NCBI GenBank assembly: GCA_949710005.1
Contig: OX453285.1
Coordinates: 5,929,632 to 5,993,631 of the forward strand
Reading direction: 5' to 3'
DNA: 64,000 nucleotides
Source of the DNA: Ricordea florida
Taxonomy: Eukaryota > Cnidaria > Anthozoa > Corallimorpharia > Ricordeidae
The notes under the pieces: generated by a model
Database searches by the model: none
What the model saw: the letters and a program-made list of their open reading frames with translations, nothing else
What the model was told of the DNA's origin: nothing
Translations under genes and position numbers: made by a program
Shown: positions 38,364 through 47,919 of the stretch, piece by piece
How the letters are laid out: every line of letters begins with the position of its first letter
Numbering within the stretch: the first letter of the stretch is position 1

Positions 38364-39605
38364 TCAGTACTTAATTGATCTCAAACTTGAATTCATAATT
38401 TCCATCATTGCGTCAGCTACGACAAACATATGACAAGTTATTGTTCCAGTTCCGCCTTGTTTCCTTTTAATTTCTATTTTTACCCCATCATGCGTATTAT
38501 TTAGAGCAAGTCCTCCTCCATGAATTCCATTATCTGGATGAGTTCTAGTATCAACCCAAAGAGCAAACTTATCCGCGTAAAATTCTTTTTCTTTCAAAGA
38601 AATTTGCAAACCATCATCCCGACGGAATCGTTTCTTCACGGATTCCCAAAGATCGGACGGAATCATTCCCCTAGAGTATATTCTATTCGGAACGCCATCA
38701 ACATCAATTTCAACGGAAGATATGCCCGGATTATAAAAATTTTCAGAATCCCTTGCTCCTGCAGCTTGGGGCGCAAAAAACAAAAACAATATTCCCGTCA
38801 TTGATCTTCTCGGTAAATTAATATGCTGATTAATAACACCATCGCCGCCAATGGAAAATGTAAAAGTTTTGTGCAAAGTAACATTTTCATAAAAAAATCC
38901 TTTGCCGACTTGATAAGTTGCTTGCGCCTCGCGCGCCAAGTATTCACTAGAAATTGATGAATATTCTAACTCTAAGTTTTTGATTGAATATGATGGTGCT
39001 TTAGTTGTTTCAGAATAAATAAGAATATTGGCGATCGGGGCAAGAGTAATCTCAAATATAAGATGATTTTCCAACGCTTTCGGATAAAAAACGCCATGGT
39101 CATTTAGAATAGGATGATTTATTGGTATTCTATACTTTGAACCGTGAACATTAGCGAGAGCAACTTCTTTTGCATCTTGTGTTTTTGCATCTCCAGCTTT
39201 TGTTCTAATTTTTCTAATATTTAACGAAGAAATACCTTGTTTTAATCTGTCTTCGCGCTCTTCTTCGGTTAAGAATAAATCATGATATGTTTGAAATAAA
39301 TCATATCCTTGAGTATCTTGCAATGTTTCTCCTCCAAAAAGAACTTTCAGTCTGGTTACAAGATTACGACCTAGATTATTAACGACTGTATTATTAGCAT
39401 GCCCCTCAACATCTAAATCAAATAGAAGAGATACACTTCCAGGCACAATCACTAAATTCTCGGAAAGTTTTGGAATATTTATATATAATGTTTCTCCCGG
39501 GCTGGCTGAGGATGGATTTAGAGTAATTCGATTTAGGGTTGCTTCTGCTTTCAAACCAAAGGGTTCTTTTGGAATTCTGTTTGGGTTAATTTTTTCAGAC
39601 GTCAT
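38364..39605 (-). CDS. Inner hexon-type major capsid protein
   Basis: 413 aa. N-terminal jelly roll with LNPSSASPGETLYINIPKLS, VIVPGSVSLLFDLDV and VTRLKVLFGGETLQDTQGYD, then TYHDLFLTEEERE, IPINHPILNDHGVFYPKALE, and a second jelly roll with TFTFSIGGDGVINQHINLPR. These are the landmarks of adintovirus/Polinton double-jelly-roll capsid proteins. The product should self-assemble into pseudo-hexameric capsomers. TTTAAAGG (39633-39640) lies 28 nt upstream. Intact; closely similar to 51787-53025. Confidence 0.92.
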   Translation of the reverse strand: MTSEKINPNRIPKEPFGLKAEATLNRITLNPSSASPGETLYINIPKLSENLVIVPGSVSLLFDLDVEGHANNTVVNNLGRNLVTRLKVLFGGETLQDTQGYDLFQTYHDLFLTEEEREDRLKQGISSLNIRKIRTKAGDAKTQDAKEVALANVHGSKYRIPINHPILNDHGVFYPKALENHLIFEITLAPIANILIYSETTKAPSYSIKNLELEYSSISSEYLAREAQATYQVGKGFFYENVTLHKTFTFSIGGDGVINQHINLPRRSMTGILFLFFAPQAAGARDSENFYNPGISSVEIDVDGVPNRIYSRGMIPSDLWESVKKRFRRDDGLQISLKEKEFYADKFALWVDTRTHPDNGIHGGGLALNNTHDGVKIEIKRKQGGTGTITCHMFVVADAMMEIMNSSLRSIKY

Positions 39606-39635
39606 TGTAAATTTATAAGATACTTTGGTTAACCT

Positions 39636-39815
39636 TTAAACCTTTTCCAACTTGGAAATATGTTTTAATAAACCTTCTCTCGCTTCGGGAATTAAAATCA
39701 TAATATTAAAAATTTGATCGCCGTCTTCCATATATAGAATTTTTTTCCTAATAATTTTTTTCATAATGTTGATTTGGTATTCGGTAAATTTTATTTCTTC
39801 TTCCTCCTCAACCAT
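39636..39815 (-). CDS. Small acidic ORF of 59 aa, inner element only
   Basis: ATG at 39815, stop TAA at 39636-39638. Starts MVEEEEEIKFTEYQIN, then a Lys/Ile-rich helix (IMKKIIRKKILYM) and ends HISKLEKV. It is divergent from the integrase gene (31 bp apart) and lies just before the hexon gene, overlapping the hexon promoter motif. The outer element lacks the whole 200-bp stretch. No family recognised; coding status rests on length, codon use similar to its neighbours and placement. Confidence 0.4.
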   Translation of the reverse strand: MVEEEEEIKFTEYQINIMKKIIRKKILYMEDGDQIFNIMILIPEAREGLLKHISKLEKV

Positions 39816-39846
39816 TTCAATTTATAAGATACTTGTTTATTTTTAA

Positions 39847-40821
39847 ATGATGACAAAAATATATTATTCGGCCGAAGGATATTGGAAAGGATATTCTGCA
39901 ATTCCTAAATTAGCTGAGAAAGCAAAAGTAAGTGAAAATGAGGCAAAACAATGGTTGGAGAAACAGGCAATATGGCAAATCTATCTACCTGCTCCTAAAT
40001 ATATACCTAGGCCACACTGGACTGTGGATAAACCCAATCAGATTCACCAAGCAGATTTATTATTTTTACCGCATGATAAAGTTAGAAGAAAAACATATAA
40101 ATATGCATTAGTTGTGGTTGATATCGCCTCGAGATATAAAGATGCTGAAGCATTAACCTCAAAAGAAAGTCGAGAAATATCAGAAGCTTTTAAGAAAATA
40201 TATTCTAGAAGATTGAAATACCCAAAAACATTAATGGTTGATCCTGGGAAAGAATTTATGGGAGAAGTTAGTAAACTCATGAATTACCATAATGTGAGAA
40301 TGCAAAGAAGTGAAGCTGGTAATCATAGAGCTCAAGCATTTGTGGAAAATGCAAATAAAATATTAGGAGAAAGATTATTTAGTCATCAATATGCGCAGGA
40401 AATGATCAGTGATGATCGATCAAGGGTATGGGTGAAAAGATTACCAGCTATTCTAAAAACTTTGAATAAAACGAAAAAGAGAATAACCGGTAAAGAGCCC
40501 GAAGAGGCCATAAAAATGAAAGAGGTGAATATTGAAACTAAAAATTACAAACGCGCGGTGGGGCTTGATGAGGTTAGACTACCAACTGAAGTTAGGGTTA
40601 GATATTTATTAGCTCCGGGTGAACTTGAGGGTGGAGAAAGAAGAAGAGCCACAGATCCCATTTGGAGTATAAAAGTTTATTATATTTCTGGAAGTAGAAT
40701 TTCTCCTAATCAACCGGTTTTGTATTTTTTGGAAGACGGCCCAAGGCGCGGTTTTGTACTTGAAGAATTACAGGTTATTCCGGATGATACAGAGTTACCC
40801 CCTAATTCTGTTCTAATATAA
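39847..40821 (+). CDS. Inner retrovirus-type DDE integrase
   Basis: 324 aa. Catalytic triad visible: D70 (NQIHQAD), D132 (LMVDPGKEF), E167 (AQAFVENAN), the last two 34 residues apart, i.e. a DD35E rve core. The N-terminal domain has a helical fold (AIPKLAEKAKVSENEAKQWL) and no obvious HHCC zinc finger. The C-terminal part is a small beta domain (PIWSIKVYYI, RRGFVLEELQV), placed where chromodomain-like modules sit in other integrases. It would insert the linear element and produce short target duplications. 3' end overlaps the converging polymerase gene by 9 bp. Homologue 53059-54045. Confidence 0.92.
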   Translation: MMTKIYYSAEGYWKGYSAIPKLAEKAKVSENEAKQWLEKQAIWQIYLPAPKYIPRPHWTVDKPNQIHQADLLFLPHDKVRRKTYKYALVVVDIASRYKDAEALTSKESREISEAFKKIYSRRLKYPKTLMVDPGKEFMGEVSKLMNYHNVRMQRSEAGNHRAQAFVENANKILGERLFSHQYAQEMISDDRSRVWVKRLPAILKTLNKTKKRITGKEPEEAIKMKEVNIETKNYKRAVGLDEVRLPTEVRVRYLLAPGELEGGERRRATDPIWSIKVYYISGSRISPNQPVLYFLEDGPRRGFVLEELQVIPDDTELPPNSVLI

Positions 40822-43800
40822 TGGTTTTGTGTGAATTCCATCCTCATAAACCCATCTTTTATCATAATATGCGTTCAATCCCTTTTTAATTTGTGTATAT
40901 GTCACAATTTGGTTATCATTGATTCTAAATCCTGTATTTTGTGACATATCAATTGACCCTTTCAAAGCTAACATGTATCTATCCCAGTTCATTTCGTTTT
41001 GTCTATGAATTGTACCTTTGCAACTATACTTTGCCTTTCCTTTCTCATCCTCCGCGTAATAACATTTTGAGGAAAGAGCAATCATTCTAATGCCGTCAAA
41101 CTCTTTTTTGAACAAACCCGGAGTCTTGTCATGATATTTAGAAGTTGATAGGAATTTTTCTTTTCCGCCGGTAAAATATTCTTCTCTCATTTCGGGTTTT
41201 ATAATATCATCCAAATTTTCAGACGAGATTGCCATGTACATTGAATCTGTATCCATTTGAATCAACTCAAAATCCTTTCTATCTAGATATTTATCTAGAA
41301 AATCGTAATAGAATTCCAGCATTCTTAATTTTGCTAGCTGATACACAGCGATGCCGCATTGATAGGGTCTGTCTATTTTTATTAATCTTTTCCGTTTTAT
41401 TATTTCATATGTGTCATTTATTTCATTAAGATCCTCAAAGAACGCAGATCTTAGGGCTTTTTCAACCTCTTCCTCATCCTGAGTATACCTTGTGATATTA
41501 TGTTTTTCTTTATCTTCTATCATTTTCCCGTAGAAAGAATTTCCCCTAAGTTTATTCGTGTCGGCTAATTCTTTACACCCTTTATACTTTGGTTTTAGTT
41601 TTTCAATCAGTACTTTGATATCTTTATTTTCTTCAATAACTTTAAATATATCAGGGAATTGGTTTAATTCATTGGTAATTTTCACCACATCGTCAATCTT
41701 GTTTTCATCAAAGGCTTTACTTAGTTTTTCCAATAAAACCTCAATATCTCCATCTCTTCTTGCATCTGCCACCTCTTTTGGAAAAAACCCAAAGGGCCTT
41801 CCCGATTCATACTTTAAAATATTATGGATGGCGGTAATCTCCAAACCATGATTAAGATACCATTTTATCATAGGAGTATATAAAAATATCTTTTTTGCCT
41901 TGGTTACACCAAGTAATTTTTTATTGTCTTTTAAATGTTTTCTTCCTGTAGCTGTTTGATATTCTTTCATATTCCCTGGTACTAAATATTCAGGAACGGA
42001 GTCTACAATAAATAAGGGTGAGAACTCTTCAAACTTTTCTTTTAGGTGGTCGGGTACATGGATATCAACTTGACAAAACCCGAAAAGATTTCCGTCAAGA
42101 ATATCTTCACAAATCTTCTTTATAAATTTAGGCTCCGATGGATTTTCAACCTCAAAGCATTTTTCTTTTCCGCATGGCATTTCTTGTCCAGAACAGGATA
42201 GATATAAACCATTTGCGTCATACCCAACAATTCGCACACATTTTTTCGGAATTTTATATTTATGGGGGCGAATCTTTGTTTCTTCCTTTTCTGCATATCG
42301 TGTAAATATAATACTAGGGCCTCCAACCATCCCCGTTTTCAATAACTTATAAATCTTGTTTTTGTCACATATTTTACAATCTTTCTTTATTTTGTAGCAT
42401 TTTTTGCAAAACTTGTCTTTACAAAATTCACCGCAACTATGGGCACAATATTGCCCTGGGGCGTACAATTCAGGATCGCCTTTCTTCTTCATTTTTTGGT
42501 ATTTATTTAGAACAGCCCTCATTGATACACCCGGAATGGAAACGGCATCTTTTAATATATCAATTTCATCCGGATAATATAATCGCCTTGTTTTTTCAAG
42601 AGCTTCCAGAAAGGGAATAACATCATTCAAATTATACTCTTTCAACCAGTCCAGCATTGTAACGCAACCCCTCTTTTCGAATTCGAGCAAATATTCTTCA
42701 TATTCTTCTTTGGAAATGTTTTTCTTTTTCAAGGAAGAGTAAAAATCTTCATGTTTCACGGGCCCAACTAAGGAAAGCTTATCATAATCATCCAATTTTT
42801 CATAAGGTAGAACAAGTTTTTTGGCTTCACAGTTATTGGCTTTGCACCACTTATCAAAAGAAACCCCAGGCGCAAGGTAGGACATTATATCCAAGAATTT
42901 GAAATTCGGTGTTGTTAAAAACATATACCTATTCTGTTTCTTTGCAATAAAAATCTCCTTAGTTTTTTCGGTCATGTGTTTTATAAAATGTCTTTTAATC
43001 AAATTGATATCGTATTTTCCACTATTAAACCCCAAAACAGGTACTTGATTGCACCATTCTTCATATTTTTGCAAGACATTTTTTTGCAAGGAATCTTGAT
43101 CAGGAAGCGGGTATTCTTCTTTAACCTTTTCGACAATAATTTTTCTTATTTCCTCCAATTTTTCTACGAATTCTTTTATGAGGAGATCAGGATTTTGGTT
43201 GCAAATAAAAACAGGTTTTTTTGTTAAATTATCGATTAGTGCAACACTAACTGGAATGTGCGTATGGGTAAAAATTAAATCATCAGTAATCTGTTTATCT
43301 TCTTTTTGTAATAACCCCTCAAAATCATAATCAATAAAATAGGGGTATGGGTAAAATTTCTTTTTGAACCAGATATTGGGTAATTCAGGATTTTCACACT
43401 CCCAAACCGATACTACATTATAACCCAAGCTTTTTATCATATTCTCTCTTTCAATAGTTTCATTATATTTAATTTTGTCGGTTTCTGAACACGGGCACCC
43501 ATGCCATTTACAACCATAAAACTCAAAAACAGTTTTTGTCTCTGGTTCGTATCCATCAAACAAAATCTCATTCCCCTCTTCATCCCTATAACACCTTTCG
43601 CCACCATGTCCACAAAGCGCATGATGAATATGTTTACCTATAGTTTTAGATTGGTGTTCAATCCACCTACACGCTTTATAACTAAAATTTATTTTACCCC
43701 CGTAAAAAACTTTGTCAGATTCATTCATGATGTGTTTTATCTTTTCTCCTGTGCAAAATATTTTTGTCTTTCCTCCCGTACATGTTTCATTGGTAAAATG

Positions 43801-45420
43801 CCTTTTTAAATCTTCGTGCCTGGTAAATTTTTGATTACATCCTTGGCATACCCAGTTTTGAGCAAGAAGATCAAGATCCTTAATGAAAAACCCATGATTA
43901 TTATAAAGACCTAAATTTAAAGTTGGTAAATTATCCTTGAAATTATTTTTCCCAAACACCAGTTTCCAAACTGAAAAATTTGATATATCTTTCTGCTCAT
44001 AAACCCGGATGTTTATGGAAAAAACCTTTGAAATTTTCTCAAAATCAACCAATTTTGTCGATCTAACTTCTTCTCCTTTTAATTTTTTGTTTCCATAAAA
44101 AGTTCTAGCTAGATATAATGCTCTTTTCTCTATTCTTTTTTCAGGATTTTTCTTAATTTTTTGAGGATTTTGTTTACCATCAAAAATATTCATTAGAATA
44201 GCCAAACACCTCCAGACACAGAGATTATCATCTTTATCATCTACGGAATAAATACATCTTTTCTTTCGTAATTCATCGGGTAATCTTCCGCACCCAACTA
44301 AGGGTTGTCTGGTATTAATAACTTTTATTTGTACTTCTCTAAACTCAACTCCACCCTCATTAACACCTGGTTTATTAATTTTCTTTTCTGGGGGTAAATA
44401 TGCTCTCATCCAAGCATCTCCTTCTAAGCTCAATCTCTCACCCTCACACCTTTCTATATATTTTTTTATTTCTGAAAGGGAATTAAAAGTTCCTCCACTT
44501 CTAAAGGTATGAAAATGATAAGCTATTTCTCCATTTCCCCTTTGAATCAAAGCAGAAAAACTGAAAACAATTCTTGCTCCCATTTCTATTTGGGGTTCCA
44601 ACTCATTATAAATTGTTTCTGACAAATCATTATTTAGATCCCTCCTAATTCTAATAATATTTTCCCGATTATTTTGAATTGGAGGATCATCTTCATGCGG
44701 ATTTATTGAAAATATTTTGAGGGTTGTTGTTCTTTTCTTTTTAGTTTTTTCCTTCAATTCATCTCTCACACTATCAGATATAGTTACCCCCTTTTTTGGT
44801 TTAGTTTTCTTATTAGTAAATTTTATGATATTTTCATTTGCTAATTCTTCAAGCTTTTTGGCAAACTTATCTTTATCTAACACCTTAAAAATATTCTTTG
44901 GTTTGAGAATTGGAACGTTAATTTTAGGTACCGGCTCATCAAGAATTGGTATTTGTGATGCTAATTTTCTTGACGGAGTAGAACCGGGTAGAGTTTTTGA
45001 TTTTTGTGGTTTTATAAAAATTGGTGCTAGTTTCCTTTTTCTTAGCGGAGGAGAACCAGGTGGTGTAACAGGTGAAGTTCTTGGCGGAGGTGATCCGGGT
45101 GGAGTTCCCGGCCTAATTATATCTGGTGATCCAGGTGGGGTACCTGGTATTGGTTGGGGGGTAGTTAAAGGTGGTGCAATATTCGGAATTGGGAGAGGTA
45201 AATTTGGTTGATTTACTGGTCTCATTGGCATATTACGCAGCTCATTAACAATCCCCACAATATTATTAGTTATTTGTTGAATATTATTAGTTATTTCAGG
45301 TATATTAACCAATGCATTAATAAATTCTGGTTTATTAAACGCAGATCGTCCACGAATATTATACCATCTAACTAAAGATTTTAGTTGCGGTACTTTTAAT
45401 CCTCGTAATTGTTGTTCCAT
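40813..45420 (-). CDS. Inner protein-primed-type DNA polymerase B with PD-(D/E)XK-like segment
   Basis: 1535 aa. 1-45 SAP-like (shared with the zinc-repeat gene); 75-155 Pro-rich with PPGSP repeats; about 390-515 a cysteine-protease-like (OTU-type) region with DDNLCVWRC and a later NNHGFF; about 525-545 C2H2 zinc finger (CQGCNQKFTRHEDLKRH); about 615-640 LFDGYEPETKTVFEFYGCKW, a D...E-x-[FY] nuclease pattern like VSR/PD-(D/E)XK folds. Exo motifs: DYDFE near 697, FNSGKYDIN near 800, YNLNDVIPF near 930. Pol motifs: YDANGLYLS near 1068, KLRGNSFYG near 1291, MDTDS near 1390. Complete and open. Starts in the right TIR under the TTTAAAAGAAA motif. Confidence 0.92.
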   Translation of the reverse strand: MEQQLRGLKVPQLKSLVRWYNIRGRSAFNKPEFINALVNIPEITNNIQQITNNIVGIVNELRNMPMRPVNQPNLPLPIPNIAPPLTTPQPIPGTPPGSPDIIRPGTPPGSPPPRTSPVTPPGSPPLRKRKLAPIFIKPQKSKTLPGSTPSRKLASQIPILDEPVPKINVPILKPKNIFKVLDKDKFAKKLEELANENIIKFTNKKTKPKKGVTISDSVRDELKEKTKKKRTTTLKIFSINPHEDDPPIQNNRENIIRIRRDLNNDLSETIYNELEPQIEMGARIVFSFSALIQRGNGEIAYHFHTFRSGGTFNSLSEIKKYIERCEGERLSLEGDAWMRAYLPPEKKINKPGVNEGGVEFREVQIKVINTRQPLVGCGRLPDELRKKRCIYSVDDKDDNLCVWRCLAILMNIFDGKQNPQKIKKNPEKRIEKRALYLARTFYGNKKLKGEEVRSTKLVDFEKISKVFSINIRVYEQKDISNFSVWKLVFGKNNFKDNLPTLNLGLYNNHGFFIKDLDLLAQNWVCQGCNQKFTRHEDLKRHFTNETCTGGKTKIFCTGEKIKHIMNESDKVFYGGKINFSYKACRWIEHQSKTIGKHIHHALCGHGGERCYRDEEGNEILFDGYEPETKTVFEFYGCKWHGCPCSETDKIKYNETIERENMIKSLGYNVVSVWECENPELPNIWFKKKFYPYPYFIDYDFEGLLQKEDKQITDDLIFTHTHIPVSVALIDNLTKKPVFICNQNPDLLIKEFVEKLEEIRKIIVEKVKEEYPLPDQDSLQKNVLQKYEEWCNQVPVLGFNSGKYDINLIKRHFIKHMTEKTKEIFIAKKQNRYMFLTTPNFKFLDIMSYLAPGVSFDKWCKANNCEAKKLVLPYEKLDDYDKLSLVGPVKHEDFYSSLKKKNISKEEYEEYLLEFEKRGCVTMLDWLKEYNLNDVIPFLEALEKTRRLYYPDEIDILKDAVSIPGVSMRAVLNKYQKMKKKGDPELYAPGQYCAHSCGEFCKDKFCKKCYKIKKDCKICDKNKIYKLLKTGMVGGPSIIFTRYAEKEETKIRPHKYKIPKKCVRIVGYDANGLYLSCSGQEMPCGKEKCFEVENPSEPKFIKKICEDILDGNLFGFCQVDIHVPDHLKEKFEEFSPLFIVDSVPEYLVPGNMKEYQTATGRKHLKDNKKLLGVTKAKKIFLYTPMIKWYLNHGLEITAIHNILKYESGRPFGFFPKEVADARRDGDIEVLLEKLSKAFDENKIDDVVKITNELNQFPDIFKVIEENKDIKVLIEKLKPKYKGCKELADTNKLRGNSFYGKMIEDKEKHNITRYTQDEEEVEKALRSAFFEDLNEINDTYEIIKRKRLIKIDRPYQCGIAVYQLAKLRMLEFYYDFLDKYLDRKDFELIQMDTDSMYMAISSENLDDIIKPEMREEYFTGGKEKFLSTSKYHDKTPGLFKKEFDGIRMIALSSKCYYAEDEKGKAKYSCKGTIHRQNEMNWDRYMLALKGSIDMSQNTGFRINDNQIVTYTQIKKGLNAYYDKRWVYEDGIHTKPLY

Positions 45421-45703
45421 TTAGTATTGTATTTCACTAATTTTTCTTTTAAACCGTAATTATTTTCAAATTTTTCGCAGAGAGACTTTGCAGAACCTCC
45501 CAAACCTAAAACGTACTCATAAACTTTACAGAGACTTGATCCCCTCCCAAACCTAAAACGTACTTATGAACTTTGTATAGACTTGGTAACCCCCTCCCAA
45601 ACCTAAAACGTACTTATGAGCTTTAAGCTAAAAAGGACAGAGATTTTCAGTCAAATTTGAAAATAACCTAAAAACGTACTTATAAACACGCTTACATAGT
45701 AGT
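45416..45703 (-). repeat. Inner Polinton right TIR
   Basis: Exact inverse (by eye) of 29246-29533, including the triple AAGTACGTTTTAGGTTTGGG-type units and the first five coding bases. Ends at AGT before the CAGGC duplication. Confidence 0.92.
45443..45453 (-). promoter_or_regulatory. Early-type promoter motif before inner polymerase
   Basis: Mirror of 29496-29506, 23-33 nt before the polymerase ATG. Confidence 0.55.
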
Positions 45704-45708
45704 CAGGC
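45704..45708. repeat. Inner Polinton target duplication, right (CAGGC)
   Basis: Partner of 29241-29245. Confidence 0.9.
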
Positions 45709-47156
45709 TTTTCATTTTGCGTTGGAGAGATTTTTGGTTTTGGATTTGTCTCAACTATTGAATGAGGTAACTTTAACTTTGAAGATCCCATGTTATGACT
45801 TATTCCAACCGGTTTTGATTCCACGTTTAGCGAATTATTTACTCCAAATTTCATATCATTACTCGCTTTCATAAGTTTGTTATTATATCCAACAACGCTT
45901 TCAGTGTTGATTATCATATTACTTGGCATCAACCACAAACCTGGAGCAATAGCTAAATCAAGCCGTAATTTTGCTTCTTGTACAGCTAATTGATATCTTT
46001 GGATAGAACTAGAAATGTCATTCTCAATAACACTACTCTCAAATAAAGCTAAGAATTCTTGTTGCGTCTCGATTGCTCCGCCGCCATTACCATAAATAGA
46101 GTTTCTAGTGTTAACTTGTGCCCCTAATATACAATAAACAAAAGCCTCCGCGGATCTATTCAATCTACCGAGTCCAGCTTTAGTGAGTCCATGCCCACTT
46201 GTAGGAATAAACCAAGCATATTTGAAATCAGAAAAGTCATCATTACGAATGAATGAGATAAGATTACCATTTTCTTTCTTACCACCGTCATCAGCAAATT
46301 TATTAACTTCACCAGGCCATTGATCTGCTTCATGATCATAATTTCTTACAACATGAACATTTTGATATCCTCCACCTTTTCCATGGTATCCAGAACCATA
46401 ATCAAGGAATATATCTCCTAAACCCCCGTTTCTACCACCTTTCCATCTAAAATCAGAATTATTACTAACCCCAAATTCAGCGCACAATCGTTGATATGCT
46501 ACTTTACTATAGGGATTATTGTTTATTACAAAGGTTTGCTCATCAGGTAAAGGAAGGCTTAATTCATACAGTATTCGTCTTATTGTAAAATATATATGAA
46601 ACTTAATGAAGCTATTCACTACTTTAGGATAATTTAGACTTTCAAAAGGACTAATCCCACAACCAGATGTTGCACACCAAACTGCAAAGTTAAGTTGCTG
46701 AGGCCAATAGTTCATATCAGGTCCGTTCAACCATTTTCTACTTTGTTTTCCAAACTTGAAAGTCACAACTTGATTGGTAAAAACATCACGCATCTTTGCT
46801 GTGAATTTCTTTGTATTTGAAACATATATATCTAGTGAGGTTAGCATTTTTGTTATATCGGTTGTAAAATCATCAAAGTTAATAGCTGGTATAGGATAGC
46901 TTTGGTTAGTCATGGTTAAACTCTTTGGGAATGAACTCAAGTTCTTCGCTTCACTCAGCCCTAAATCTTGCCATAATAATGTTTTCAAATTATTTGAAAG
47001 ATTTTCAGTCCATGTTTTCCCAGTAGGATCATCATTAGACATGACAGTCATCTCATTATATTTCCACCTAATATAGCCACCATATGAATCATTCACAAAT
47101 GTAAATTTATCAAGACTAGCTTTTGGGTATCTATTTTTGAAATTCTCGAATAACAT
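45709..47156 (-). CDS. Outer large anchored virion-type protein, main body (split by inner element)
   Basis: About 482 codons from ATG 47156 (MLFENFKNRYPKASLD) to the inner insertion. Beyond 45704 the open frame runs about 17 codons into the inner TIR and stops at 45651-45653, which is artificial. The real C-terminus is at 29128-29245. Motifs as in the inner copy: VWCATSGCGISPFES, FHIYFTIRRILYEL, SGHGLTKAGLGRLNRSAEAF. TCTAAAGA lies upstream near 47189-47196. Truncated in this way the protein lacks its membrane anchor. Family conserved in Polintons, function unassigned. Confidence 0.75.
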
Positions 47157-47284
47157 CTTATTCTTTGTGTTTCTGATAATCTGGTCTTTAGATTAAGAAT
47201 AAGATGTAAAGTATTAATCTTCAATAGTATTTCTAATGCCTGCAAAACAATTACAACCCACATCAGTTCTCTCATATGAAATTT

Positions 47285-47881
47285 TTAATGAGCGGGACCG
47301 GTTAACTCTTTTAATAGATCTGCACGAACTTCTCTTCTTATCTGCGACATGTTTAAGTTTTTTTCTGTATCTCTCCTAAATTTTTGGCGAACTTCTAGTT
47401 TTAGTTTTTGAAACTTTTCCAACTCCGCTAAAATTATGGAAAATTCTTGATCGGATATAACATTATCTTTCAATGCTTTTGAAACCAAGTCGTTAATGGT
47501 GTTTAATTTTGATTTTGCTATGGAAACAGTCTGTTCATGTTTACTAACTTTATTTGAAAGTCTTTTTGAGAACGCACCAAATCCAACAGATACTCCACCA
47601 CAAATTCCACCTACAACACCTAACGGAACACCAATAATAGCTCCAAAACCTGTAAGAGAAGTTCCAAGCCCGCTTGCAGAAAGAATAACTGAAAGCACAC
47701 CACTACAAACACTAATTTTTGTAAATATTCCTCTTGCTCTATTGTATTTTTTCCTTACATCTTCGTAATGTTTAATTTCTCTCTCAAGATTTTGTAATAC
47801 TTCACTTGATTTTTGTAGTCTGAAATTAACTGGATCTGAATTATTAGGTAATCCAGGATAAATTCTGTTGTAGTCACCCAT
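47285..47881 (-). CDS. Outer coiled-coil protein with Gly-rich hydrophobic hairpin
   Basis: 198 aa, homologue of 33113-33733. MGDYNRIYPGLPNNSD start, coiled coil VLQNLEREIKHYEDVRKKYN, apolar SGLGTSLTGFGAIIGVPLGV, then AKSKLNTINDLVSKALKDNV. TTTAAAGA about 27 nt upstream. Intact. Confidence 0.6.
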   Translation of the reverse strand: MGDYNRIYPGLPNNSDPVNFRLQKSSEVLQNLEREIKHYEDVRKKYNRARGIFTKISVCSGVLSVILSASGLGTSLTGFGAIIGVPLGVVGGICGGVSVGFGAFSKRLSNKVSKHEQTVSIAKSKLNTINDLVSKALKDNVISDQEFSIILAELEKFQKLKLEVRQKFRRDTEKNLNMSQIRREVRADLLKELTGPAH

Positions 47882-47919
47882 ATTGTATTTTACTGATCAA
47901 CTTGATGTCTTTAAATTTG

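Larger units (their letters stand above)
29246..45703. mobile_element. Inner Polinton/Maverick (adintovirus-like), 16.46 kb
   Basis: Bounded by 288-bp TIRs identical by eye and 5-bp CAGGC duplications, inserted in the large anchored-protein gene of the outer element. Carries the same structural cluster plus extra genes: a 294-aa giant-virus-like protein and a 59-aa ORF. Has a different polymerase. Apart from a one-base slip in the large anchored protein gene, all main frames are open, so it is a young copy. Confidence 0.95.

Noticed and set aside
44717..45211. Plus-strand 164-codon frame, Gly-rich
   Set aside because: Shadow of the proline-rich region of the inner polymerase; Gly runs mirror Pro codons.
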